From NCBI GenBank assembly GCA_964584325.1, contig CAZOZP010000108.1, positions 1 through 6,136 on the forward strand: DNA of 6,136 nt, written 5' to 3'. Of the stretch, positions 1-5,906 are shown one piece after another. This DNA is from CAZOZP01 sp964584325 (GTDB lineage Bacteria; Bacteroidota; Ignavibacteria; Ignavibacteriales; Melioribacteraceae). Within the stretch, counting starts at the first letter, position 1; each line of letters starts with the position of its first letter. A model generated the notes under the pieces. It had not been told where the DNA came from. It did not search any database and worked only from the letters and a program-made list of their open reading frames with translations. A program made the translations under genes and the position numbers.

Positions 1-1
1 T

Positions 2-964
2 GTTGGGAGATGTGCTGCACAGCCGCGTCGCAAGAAGCACATTCATCCGGATTTTCTGCATATACATGATCTTCCAATGGCACCAATCGGAATCTTATTG
101 AAATATATTTTTAGAGTTCCACTTATCCTTGATTTTCACGAAAATTATCCGGAAGCGCTAAGATATTTTGATAAAAAAGGATTTATAAATTTCCTTTTTA
201 AGAATCCTAAACTTGCCTTGATTCTGGAGAGGTTTTGCGTGAAATTTGCCGATAAAGTGATAGTGGTAGTTGAGGAGAATAAAGAGAATTTGATAAAGAA
301 TGGTGTTCCGGCTGAGAATATTGTTGTAGTTTCAAATACAGTTGATTTATCAACATTCGCTGTTGAAAAGACTGATGAAAAAATCATTGACAAATATAAA
401 GATAGTTTTGTAATACTTTATACCGGTAATGTTAGTCCGGAGAGGGGCCTTGATACTGCAGTTAAAGCTGTAAAAAGTATTAGAACTGTAGTTAAAAATT
501 TAAAGATGGTAATTGTTGGTGATGGTCCAAGTGTAGAACCTCTAAAAAATATTGCTGAAACACTTGGTGTATCTGATTCTATTGAATTCGTTAAATGGCC
601 TGGTCATAATAATCTGGTATCATATCTAAAATGTGCAAAGATATGTATGATTCCACAACCATCCAACAGCTTTATTGATACTACAATTCCACATAAATTA
701 TTTGAAACAATGTCTCAAGCAATACCGGTTATCACTTCCGATGCGAAGCCATTTAAAAGAATACTAAATGAAACTAAAGCAGGTATCGTGTTTAGATCAA
801 ATGATCCTGGTGATTTCTCAGAGAAAATTATTGAGTTTTCCAAATCTGATGAACCCTATGGATTGAACGGAAGAAAGGCAGTCATTGAAAAATATAACTG
901 GAATCGAGACGCTGACCAATTACTTGATATTTATAATAAATTATCAAATCTGAAAAAATTATAA
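2..964 (+). CDS. Glycosyltransferase family 4 (GT-B fold), 5'-partial
   Basis: Probably transfers a sugar from a nucleotide-sugar donor to a growing surface polysaccharide at the cytoplasmic face. The frame is open from base 2, and the 25 codons before the first ATG (77) already contain the family motif HIHDLP, running straight into MAPIG. So ATG 77 is internal and the true start lies outside the window. In the 320 visible residues: HxHD at 20-23, LDFHENYPEAL at about 44-54 (acceptor-side domain), SNTVD at about 111-115, TGNVSPERGLD at about 141-151 opening the donor domain, VGDGP at 172-176, and PHKLFE at 230-235 followed by AIPVITSD. The last Glu matches the second Glu of the GT4 E-x7-E signature; the first is Thr here, as in the KLFE-type subgroup. 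The C-terminus looks complete. The next gene starts nine bases after the stop, suggesting co-transcription. Acceptor and donor cannot be told from sequence. Confidence 0.9.
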   Translation, partial: VGRCAAQPRRKKHIHPDFLHIHDLPMAPIGILLKYIFRVPLILDFHENYPEALRYFDKKGFINFLFKNPKLALILERFCVKFADKVIVVVEENKENLIKNGVPAENIVVVSNTVDLSTFAVEKTDEKIIDKYKDSFVILYTGNVSPERGLDTAVKAVKSIRTVVKNLKMVIVGDGPSVEPLKNIAETLGVSDSIEFVKWPGHNNLVSYLKCAKICMIPQPSNSFIDTTIPHKLFETMSQAIPVITSDAKPFKRILNETKAGIVFRSNDPGDFSEKIIEFSKSDEPYGLNGRKAVIEKYNWNRDADQLLDIYNKLSNLKKL

Positions 965-973
965 TAGAGATAT

Positions 974-2134
974 ATGGAAAGCTTTTTATATTTTATATTT
1001 TGTGTGCTCCTTTTGTTGATTATGAATACCTATTTTATATATCCGTTTTTTATTATAGTTGTTTCAAAATTTAAGAACAATTCTGTAAAAAAAATAGTTA
1101 ATCCTTTACCCATAAGTATTTTAATATCCGTGTATAATGGCGAAAAATTTATAGAAGAAAGGATCAAAAACATTGAATTAATGAATTATGATCATTCTAA
1201 ATTGCAAGTATTAGTAGGTTCCGATGCTTCTTGCGATAAAACTAATGAAATACTGCTTGAATTACAGAAAAAATATAATTGGTTAAAAGTATTTATATTT
1301 GAAGAAAGAAAGGGAAAAGGGCCAATCTTAAATGAACTGGTGAAAAATGCAGATAATGATATTATTGTATTTACAGATGCCTCTGTGATATTTGATGAAA
1401 ATGCAATATCAGAAATTGTGAGACATTTTTCAGATAATACAATAGGTGCAGTTTGTGCAAAAATTAAGTATCTGGAAAATAAGAAAGAAAAGATAGCAAT
1501 TGAAGAAAATGCTTATTGGAATATTGAAACTGAAATTAGAAAAGCTGAAGGTAAATTTGGAATTATAATAGGGGCGTCAGGTGGCTTATTCGCTATGAGG
1601 AAAAACCTGTTTTCTGAAATTCCTTTAAATAAAGCAGTAACTGATGATTTATATATATCATTAAAGGTATTAGAGAAAAAAAAGAAAGTTTTATATGATA
1701 ATTCAGCAATTGCTTATGTATCTGTTAGCAGAGATTTTAATACGGATATTAAAAGAAAAATTAGAACATCATCAACTAATTTCCAAACAATTTATTACAC
1801 TAAAAATTTAATATTTAATAGAAATTTATTGATATCTTATGCGTATTTATCCCATAAAATATTAAGATGGTTTTTCCCTTTTATTCTTTTGTTATTATTG
1901 CCAATTAATTATTTATTAGTGAATTTTAATTGGTTAACTTCTTCAATATTTATTTTCCAGATTATTTTTTATTTGTTTGCCTTATTGGGTTATTTTTTTA
2001 TTAGATTAAATCTACGTATAAAAATATTTTCAATACCTTTTTTCTTTTTGTATGCTAACTTTGCGATTATAATTGGATTTGTTAAGTTCCTTAGAAATGA
2101 AAACAGTTATATTTGGGAACCTACAAAGAGATAA
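974..2134 (+). CDS. Membrane-bound family 2 glycosyltransferase
   Basis: Processive-type GT2 (GT-A fold) enzyme of 386 residues, expected in the inner membrane with its catalytic domain in the cytoplasm. An N-terminal hydrophobic helix spans about 5-30. The catalytic domain opens with ISILISVYNGEKFIEERI (47-64). It continues with SDAS (D84), KGKGPILN (113-120), FTDAS (D135, metal/UDP-binding position), GASGGLFAMRK (200-210) and TDD (223-225, likely catalytic base region). RKIRTSSTNFQ (261-271) sits where cellulose/hyaluronan synthases have QxxRW. Three hydrophobic segments follow (about 297-317, 322-345, 351-372), and the protein ends in WEPTKR, an ending I associate with this family. The ATG lies nine bases after the upstream GT4 stop with only a weak AGAGA before it, so the two are probably one operon for the same polysaccharide. 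Its base composition is the most AT-rich of the window. The sugar substrate is unknown. Confidence 0.88.
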   Translation: MESFLYFIFCVLLLLIMNTYFIYPFFIIVVSKFKNNSVKKIVNPLPISILISVYNGEKFIEERIKNIELMNYDHSKLQVLVGSDASCDKTNEILLELQKKYNWLKVFIFEERKGKGPILNELVKNADNDIIVFTDASVIFDENAISEIVRHFSDNTIGAVCAKIKYLENKKEKIAIEENAYWNIETEIRKAEGKFGIIIGASGGLFAMRKNLFSEIPLNKAVTDDLYISLKVLEKKKKVLYDNSAIAYVSVSRDFNTDIKRKIRTSSTNFQTIYYTKNLIFNRNLLISYAYLSHKILRWFFPFILLLLLPINYLLVNFNWLTSSIFIFQIIFYLFALLGYFFIRLNLRIKIFSIPFFFLYANFAIIIGFVKFLRNENSYIWEPTKR

Positions 2135-2163
2135 AAGATATTATTACTGAACTATTATCAATA

Positions 2164-2364
2164 TTAAACTATATTCATTGCTTTAATAGTAAATTCAATC
2201 GCATCTTTTATTTTTACTTTAGGTTCATATCCTAATAAGTTTTTGGCTTTAGTAAGATTAGGAATTCTTCGCATTATTTCTTTATATCTACCAAAAATAT
2301 CGTTCATAGGCAAAAATTTAATTTTTAACTCATTCCCGGTTTTAGCAATTTGATGAATGAGTTT
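2164..2364 (-). pseudogene. NAD-dependent sugar epimerase/decarboxylase, C-terminal remnant
   Basis: Translating the - strand from 2364 to the TAA at 2164-2166 gives 67 codons without a proper start. They read as the C-terminal tail of an extended short-chain dehydrogenase/reductase acting on nucleotide sugars (UDP-glucose 4-epimerase or UDP-glucuronate decarboxylase type). Diagnostic stretches are KLIHQIAKTGNELKI, then MNDIFGRYKEIMRRIPN, LTKAKNLLGYEPKVKIKD and AIEFTIKAMN. These match the family's usual order of SVNELAxLI, an MRRxPDxTKA helix, LLGYEPK and a final helix. Going further upstream, the frame meets a TGA at 2368-2370 inside transposase DNA, so about 250 N-terminal residues (Rossmann domain, YxxxK) are missing. 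It converges on the GT2 gene with 29 bases between stops. Non-functional as it stands. The exact substrate class cannot be decided from this tail. Confidence 0.8.
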
Positions 2365-3451
2365 TGGTCACTCCGAGATCACTAAGCAGAAGAGCAACTG
2401 TTTTAGCTTTCATAGGAGCCCCTCTGTCTGAATGTAGTGTTAGTTGTTCTCTTTGAATATTTTGCCTTCTGCAGGTAATGGCGATGAGTTCTTTGGCTAA
2501 TTGTTTTGATTCCCTGTGTGCAACCAGCCAGCCGACAACATTTCTGCTGAAAACATCGAGAATCACATAGAGATAAAAGTAAGTCCACTTTGCAGGGCCT
2601 TTTAGTTTTGTTATATCCCAGCTCCATAATTGGTTTGGTCTTTCAGCCAGAAGTTCCGGTTTTTCATATTTTCTTTTATCTTTTTGTCTTCTCTGAACGT
2701 TTTGTTTGTTCTTTCTAAGAATTCTTTGCATTGAGCTTATACTGCAAAGATAAATACCTTCGTCGAGCAAAGTATAATAAATTTCTGCCGGTGCCATATC
2801 GCAGAATCTTTCTGAATTAAGGATTTCCAATATCCTTTCAACTTCTTGACTTGTTAGCTTTCTTGGTGAATTTCTTCTTCCTGTTTCGGTTTTAGCCGGG
2901 GATTTTGCACGATAATAACTGGCTCTTGGAATCCCCAGGCTTTCACATAATTTTGATTTTGATATCTTTCTCTCTACTGCTTGTTGTTCAATCATCTGAA
3001 TAAGTTCTTCCCTTTGTTTTTTTACGCCTGATCGTTGCTCAGTAGAATTGAAATTTTTTTTTTGTATATCTATTATCGCTTCGGCTTTTTCCAGTTTTTT
3101 GTTAACTATTAGTAATTGCTTTTCCAATACCTTTACTTTTTGTTTAAGATCTTCATTGTTTCTGCCTAGCTCATCTTTCCCTTGTTTTTCAGTTTCCAGA
3201 GCTTTCTCCCATTTCTGTACTGCTGAATAATATAAACCTTCACTCCTTAGAAAGGCTCCAATACTTCCCCCGCCGTTTGTCCTGAGTTCTTTTACACGCT
3301 TAACAATCTTCAGTTTATACGATTGTGTATGTCTTCTTCGGATAATCTCGGGAGTGAATTCGTTCGAGCCGTAGGAAATGGGAGACTCAGTCGCCCTACG
3401 GGCTCCTTCCTCTCCCATTTCCTTTGTTCTTACATCTACTAGTTCTTGCAT
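2342..3451 (-). CDS. IS3-family transposase (OrfA-OrfB in one frame), C-terminally truncated
   Basis: DDE transposase of the rve/integrase type that would cut and join IS ends. From the N-terminus: a helix-turn-helix (about 40-85, with RRHTQSYKLKIVKRVKEL and SAVQKWEKALE), a leucine-zipper-like coiled coil (about 85-130), an OrfB N-terminal HTH-like region (about 145-250, with KLCESLGIPRASYYR), then the catalytic core from about 270. The core shows RPNQLWSWDIT (first Asp, D279) and LHSDRGAPMKAKT (second Asp, D342). The family normally continues after VTKTHS with an Asn/Pro-rich stretch and the catalytic Glu. Here the protein becomes SNC-stop, read out of frame from epimerase DNA, so the third acidic residue is gone and the enzyme should be inactive. 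The ATG at 3451 has AAGGA eight bases upstream. OrfA and OrfB are joined across an A10 tract rather than by an obligatory frameshift. Confidence 0.9.
   Translation of the reverse strand: MQELVDVRTKEMGEEGARRATESPISYGSNEFTPEIIRRRHTQSYKLKIVKRVKELRTNGGGSIGAFLRSEGLYYSAVQKWEKALETEKQGKDELGRNNEDLKQKVKVLEKQLLIVNKKLEKAEAIIDIQKKNFNSTEQRSGVKKQREELIQMIEQQAVERKISKSKLCESLGIPRASYYRAKSPAKTETGRRNSPRKLTSQEVERILEILNSERFCDMAPAEIYYTLLDEGIYLCSISSMQRILRKNKQNVQRRQKDKRKYEKPELLAERPNQLWSWDITKLKGPAKWTYFYLYVILDVFSRNVVGWLVAHRESKQLAKELIAITCRRQNIQREQLTLHSDRGAPMKAKTVALLLSDLGVTKTHSSNC
3054..3063 (-). other. A10 tract at the OrfA/OrfB junction (candidate slippage site)
   Basis: On the coding strand ten consecutive A residues follow C3064, covering codons 130-133 of the transposase, exactly between the coiled coil and the OrfB part. 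Reading all ten A's keeps OrfA and OrfB in one frame. With eleven A's the frame meets TGA after residue 137; with nine it meets TAA after residue 142. Either slip would give an OrfA-like DNA-binding protein alone. IS3 elements usually make OrfAB by frameshifting at A-rich sites. That this copy slips is inference. Confidence 0.5.
3373..3423. repeat. 13-bp perfect inverted repeat inside the transposase start region
   Basis: AGGAAATGGGAGA at 3373-3385 is the exact reverse complement of TCTCCCATTTCCT at 3411-3423. The 25-base interval contains a smaller hairpin, GCCC-TAC-GGGC (3393-3403). In the transposase mRNA this forms a strong stem-loop over codons of about residues 10-27, with the internal ATG of residue 12 in the 5' arm. 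It may limit translation of read-through transcripts, a strategy known in other IS families. This role is inferred. Confidence 0.7.
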
Positions 3452-3459
3452 CTCTTTAT

Positions 3460-3464
3460 TCCTT
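3460..3464 (-). promoter_or_regulatory. Shine-Dalgarno of the transposase
   Basis: AAGGA on the - strand, eight bases before the ATG at 3451. It supports the long start over the internal ATG at residue 12, which lies inside the 3373-3423 hairpin arm. It is the only convincing ribosome binding site in the window; the other - strand genes have A/T-rich leaders instead. Confidence 0.65.
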
Positions 3465-3507
3465 TTAGCCCTCTTCTATTTACCTTAACTATCTTATTAT
3501 TTTTGTC

Positions 3508-4464
3508 TCACAAATATAGACACAGAGTGCTATCGGCAATCTCAAGCATTTTACAATACATTATTCCATCAATATAATCATTAGTATCTGTTATAGATGT
3601 GTGTGAGTAAAAATAGTGAAAGTTAAATGTTTTTTGGTCGGATATTGGAAAATAGTCTCCCATCTCCGGGTTCACTAAATTAAAAGAAATAACACTATCA
3701 GAGTTTAATGTAATTGCACTAAGGAGCGCTTCAAAATCTGAATGAGTGATTCTAATACTGTGTTTTCCAGGATAAATATTCTTGAAACTAAATTTACCCT
3801 CAGCATCAGTTGTATCAGAAATATTTCCATCAAGAAAAACAAATGCTCCGACAATGGGCACTTGGACAGAATTCATAACTGTGCCTTGTAATGAATAAAA
3901 CTCAGAGGAATTTAATTTAGAAAGAGTAAAGGATTGTATTAAATTGGATTGAAATAATGTTTCTTTATATAGAGTATCATAACCATTATGTTCAATCATC
4001 AATAAATGTTCATCTTTTACGACATTCATTAAATTAAATTTACCCTCAGCATCAGTTGTGTCTGAAATATTTCCATCAAGAAAAACAAATGCTCCGACAA
4101 TGGGCACCTGGGCAGAATCCATAACTGTTCCTTGTAATGAATAAAATTCAGAGGTATTTAATTTAGCAAGAGTAAAGGATTGTATTAGATTAGATTGAAA
4201 TAATGTTTCTTTATATAGAGTATCATAACCACTATGTTCAATCATCAATAAATGTTCACCTTTTACGACATTCATTAAATTAAATTTACCTTCTGAATCA
4301 GTCGTATCTGAAATATTTCCATCAAGAAAAACAAATGCTCCGACTATGGGGACCTGGGCAGAATCAATAACTGTTCCTTGTAATGAATATTTTTCTTCAG
4401 TATTATTTATAGCAGTTTCGCAGCTGAAAAGAATAACAGTAATTACAAGTATCAAGTATTTCAT
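3508..4464 (-). CDS. Lipoprotein with three carboxypeptidase-regulatory-like repeats, probably IS-truncated
   Basis: A secreted lipoprotein of unknown function. The 14-residue N-terminal hydrophobic segment ends in a lipobox, LFS-C15. Three repeats of the CarboxypepD-regulatory-like beta-sandwich follow: residues 26-107, 108-189 and 190-about 271. Each begins YSLQGTV, then VPIVGAFVFLDGN and DTTD(S/A)EGKF. Repeats 1 and 2 are nearly identical over all 82 residues; repeat 3 matches closely only over its first 36, then becomes a diverged copy. A different segment starts near NPEMGDYFPISDQKTF, probably the beginning of another domain. The protein ends at LCLYL, where the stop TGA (3508-3510) is the terminal TGA of the adjacent IS, so the gene probably once ran on. 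No Shine-Dalgarno; the leader is A/T-rich. It lies 79 bases after the PP-loop gene on the same strand. The repeats may be structural or binding modules; I cannot name a ligand. Confidence 0.8.
   Translation of the reverse strand: MKYLILVITVILFSCETAINNTEEKYSLQGTVIDSAQVPIVGAFVFLDGNISDTTDSEGKFNLMNVVKGEHLLMIEHSGYDTLYKETLFQSNLIQSFTLAKLNTSEFYSLQGTVMDSAQVPIVGAFVFLDGNISDTTDAEGKFNLMNVVKDEHLLMIEHNGYDTLYKETLFQSNLIQSFTLSKLNSSEFYSLQGTVMNSVQVPIVGAFVFLDGNISDTTDAEGKFSFKNIYPGKHSIRITHSDFEALLSAITLNSDSVISFNLVNPEMGDYFPISDQKTFNFHYFYSHTSITDTNDYIDGIMYCKMLEIADSTLCLYL
3790..4389 (-). repeat. Tandem 246-bp coding repeats (two full copies plus a partial)
   Basis: Within the lipoprotein gene, 4144-4389 and 3898-4143 are two 246-bp units with very few base differences. 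A third unit matches closely at 3790-3897 and then diverges. At residue level units 2 and 3 share YSLQGTVM and TTDAEGKF, whereas unit 1 has YSLQGTVI and TTDSEGKF. The DNA-level similarity points to recent duplication or gene conversion. Confidence 0.85.
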
Positions 4465-4512
4465 AATTTTTTCTATATAATTAAATTTTAGTATTCATTG
4501 TTTTGCTAAACA

Positions 4513-4536
4513 ATTCAAACATTCCAACCTTCCAAC
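4513..4536. repeat. Short degenerate 8-bp tandem repeat
   Basis: Three consecutive octamers, ATTCAAAC, ATTCCAAC and CTTCCAAC, sit in the 79-base gap between the PP-loop gene and the lipoprotein gene. I see no hairpin or T-run there, so it does not look like a terminator. Confidence 0.5.
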
Positions 4537-4543
4537 AATGATG

Positions 4544-5614
4544 TTATTTCCCCTCACATACCCTCATTGCTTCTTTGTATCTTTGTTCAGAAATTCCTTC
4601 TTTTTCCAAACGTGCTATGGCGTCTTCTCTTGTCATTTTCCCTGCTCGTATAAGATTACTGTATAATGCTTCTGAATATGTTATTCCAAGCTGTTCTTTA
4701 AATGCTTTATTCTTTACAGCTTCAAAAACACAATCAGCACGCCATGTTGAATTACATCCTGCGGGAAGTTTCCATTGGAGTTCTCTTAAAGCACTTTCAA
4801 CTTTGGCTTCGTCCCAATCGGCATAATGGAAATAATCGAACCTGTAAATACCCGGATAACGGAGTTTCAAATAAACAGAGTATTGATTAATATAAAGAAC
4901 TGATGCACTGAAAAAAGTTGGCAAGTACTTGATAAGAGCAGGGCAGTCTGCAATAAGTTTAACCCCTTTTTTAATTCTTAAGAATAAATCCAGCAGCATT
5001 GTTTTAATGGAAAATCTGTCGGAGGTATTAATATCAATGGAAGCAGGTCCGCTGAAATATTCAAAGCGGTTACCGCAATAAATAACTGTTTTTATATTTA
5101 GTTTTGCTGCGGTCTTAAATATTGCGCGATTAACAAATTTACAGGAAGAACATGCGAGATTAATTAAAATAGGCAGTTTGTGCTTTTCGTAGAGTTTCAG
5201 ACAAAATCCCGCTATTTTAGAATGATTGGCCGGAGTATTTATTTCTATAAGTTTTACATTTAGTGTTTTTGAAATATTTCGGACATTCTCAATTATTTCA
5301 ACCGGGGTAAAGGGTGTAATGCCAAAAACAGCTGCGCAGTTTAGCTTAAATTTTGAAACAAGCTCATATAACATAAACGTGCTGTCTCTTCCGCCGCTCC
5401 AGGCAAGCAGACAGTCATATTCTTTATTCATAAAACCCGACTTAATTTCGGAAATTATTTGCAAAAGGTGGGATTCATCCGGTTTTACTGCTATATGGCT
5501 AAGAAGGTTAGGATTACTGCATAATTCACAAACAGAATTTGGATCCGACACAGATTCATTATTGTTCGGTAAAACGCATTTATTACATCTTCCTTTCTGC
5601 ACGTACTCCCCCAT
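4544..5614 (-). CDS. PP-loop ATP pyrophosphatase, N-acetyl-sugar amidotransferase-like
   Basis: Adenylating enzyme of the PP-loop superfamily, 356 residues, cytoplasmic. The N-terminus has a four-Cys motif, CNKC (10-13) and CELC (29-32), resembling the CxxC...CxxC start of WbpG/PseA-type N-acetyl-sugar amidotransferases, which activate a sugar for amidination with ammonia from HisH-like and HisF-like partners. The ATP-binding PP-loop is WSGGRDST (72-79). A further Cys pair, ACSSCKF (154-160), lies mid-protein, and C287 and C295 lie later. The C-terminal helix NLIRAGKMTREDAIARLE (320-337) resembles that of the WbpG group. No HisH/HisF partner is in the window. The ATG at 5614 has no Shine-Dalgarno; a GTG at codon 5 is an alternative, and either keeps the first CxxC. 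With two glycosyltransferases nearby, a role in surface-glycan sugar modification is likely, but a tRNA- or sulfur-modifying relative is not excluded. Confidence 0.8.
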   Translation of the reverse strand: MGEYVQKGRCNKCVLPNNNESVSDPNSVCELCSNPNLLSHIAVKPDESHLLQIISEIKSGFMNKEYDCLLAWSGGRDSTFMLYELVSKFKLNCAAVFGITPFTPVEIIENVRNISKTLNVKLIEINTPANHSKIAGFCLKLYEKHKLPILINLACSSCKFVNRAIFKTAAKLNIKTVIYCGNRFEYFSGPASIDINTSDRFSIKTMLLDLFLRIKKGVKLIADCPALIKYLPTFFSASVLYINQYSVYLKLRYPGIYRFDYFHYADWDEAKVESALRELQWKLPAGCNSTWRADCVFEAVKNKAFKEQLGITYSEALYSNLIRAGKMTREDAIARLEKEGISEQRYKEAMRVCEGK

Positions 5615-5710
5615 AAATGATATACGAAAACAAGTAATTCGGATGCCATTGTCAATATGTAGAAATAAGAATTCAATGGTTAGTGGCTACTTTTGGCGAT
5701 TATAAGTACC

Positions 5711-5730
5711 TTCGAAAAAGTATTCGAATA
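5711..5730. promoter_or_regulatory. Paired TTCGAA palindromes upstream of the PP-loop gene
   Basis: TTCGAA at 5711-5716 and again at 5723-5728, the second within the 10-bp palindrome TATTCGAATA (5721-5730). Their start-to-start spacing is 12 bp, about 100 bases before the start of the - strand PP-loop gene. The spacing and symmetry would suit an operator, but nothing else supports one; chance occurrence in AT-rich DNA is possible. Confidence 0.2.
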
Positions 5731-5778
5731 TAATACCGGTGCCTTAAGGCTCTAGAAGGCAGATTAGAGAAGTGATTT

Positions 5779-5806
5779 AGTAACACGTGACAGGGTAACA
5801 AAGTAG
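5779..5806. repeat. Degenerate 7-bp repeats, cluster 1
   Basis: Consecutive heptamers AGTAACA (5779-5785), CGTGACA (5786-5792), GGGTAAC (5793-5799) and AAAGTAG (5800-5806, weaker) directly precede and overlap the 5805-5828 hairpin. The first three belong to the family seen at 6099-6136: AGTAACA and CGTGACA recur there exactly. Confidence 0.5.
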
Positions 5807-5828
5807 AGACGCAAGGTTTTGCGTCTCT
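5805..5828. repeat. Perfect 10-bp stem-loop (AGAGACGCAA type)
   Basis: AGAGACGCAA (5805-5814) and TTGCGTCTCT (5819-5828) are exact reverse complements around a GGTT loop. There is no T-run on either side, so it is not a standard intrinsic terminator. Its form resembles the dispersed GAGACGCAA...TTGCGTCTC palindromes that I recall from intergenic regions of several Bacteroidota and cyanobacteria (from memory, not searched). Only one copy lies in the window. Confidence 0.7.
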
Positions 5829-5906
5829 GCAATTGTTCATAAAAACCACATTAGATTGAATCGTAGTTTCACCCCTCGCGGGTTTTTGTTTGCTGTGTTC
5901 TGTTCA

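Larger units (their letters stand above)
2354..3510 (-). mobile_element. IS3-family insertion sequence, 3' end missing
   Basis: On the - strand the element begins at 3510 with TGAGACAAAAATAATAAG, matching the 5'-TGA terminus common in IS3-family elements. Fifty-nine bases later comes the start codon of its single fused OrfA-OrfB transposase. The downstream end, with the last third of the integrase core and the right terminal repeat, is absent: homology stops near 2354 and epimerase coding DNA follows. No target duplication can be checked because only one end is present. The left boundary rests on the TGA terminus and on the interrupted lipoprotein frame, not on a matched inverted repeat. Confidence 0.7.

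Noticed and set aside
145..393. 82-codon - strand ORF opposite the GT4 gene
   Set aside because: It is antisense to conserved GT4 motifs and has Ser/Thr/Phe-rich composition typical of a reverse-strand shadow.
2403..2627. 74-codon - strand ORF overlapping the transposase
   Set aside because: It is a frame-shifted reading of the integrase core; the real frame carries the WDIT and HSDRG motifs.
3048..3230. 60-codon + strand ORF rich in Phe and Ser
   Set aside because: It is the complement of the Lys/Glu-rich coiled coil of the transposase, hence spuriously hydrophobic.
5688..5695. TAnnTTTG (Bacteroidota -7-like) match on the + strand
   Set aside because: It points into non-coding DNA with no gene downstream, and there is no TTG element at the expected upstream distance.
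5226..5705. 159-codon + strand ORF opposite the PP-loop gene
   Set aside because: It lies antisense to the SGGRDST and CxxC motifs; the - strand frame is clearly the coding one.
5872..5889. ACCC-CTCGC-GGGT followed by TTTTT on the + strand as a terminator
   Set aside because: The stem is only about 4 bp and no + strand gene ends nearby, so it is not reported as a terminator.
4465..5900. CRISPR array, tRNA or rRNA
   Set aside because: No regularly spaced 20-40-bp repeats and no cloverleaf or rRNA-like sequence were recognised here or elsewhere in the window.
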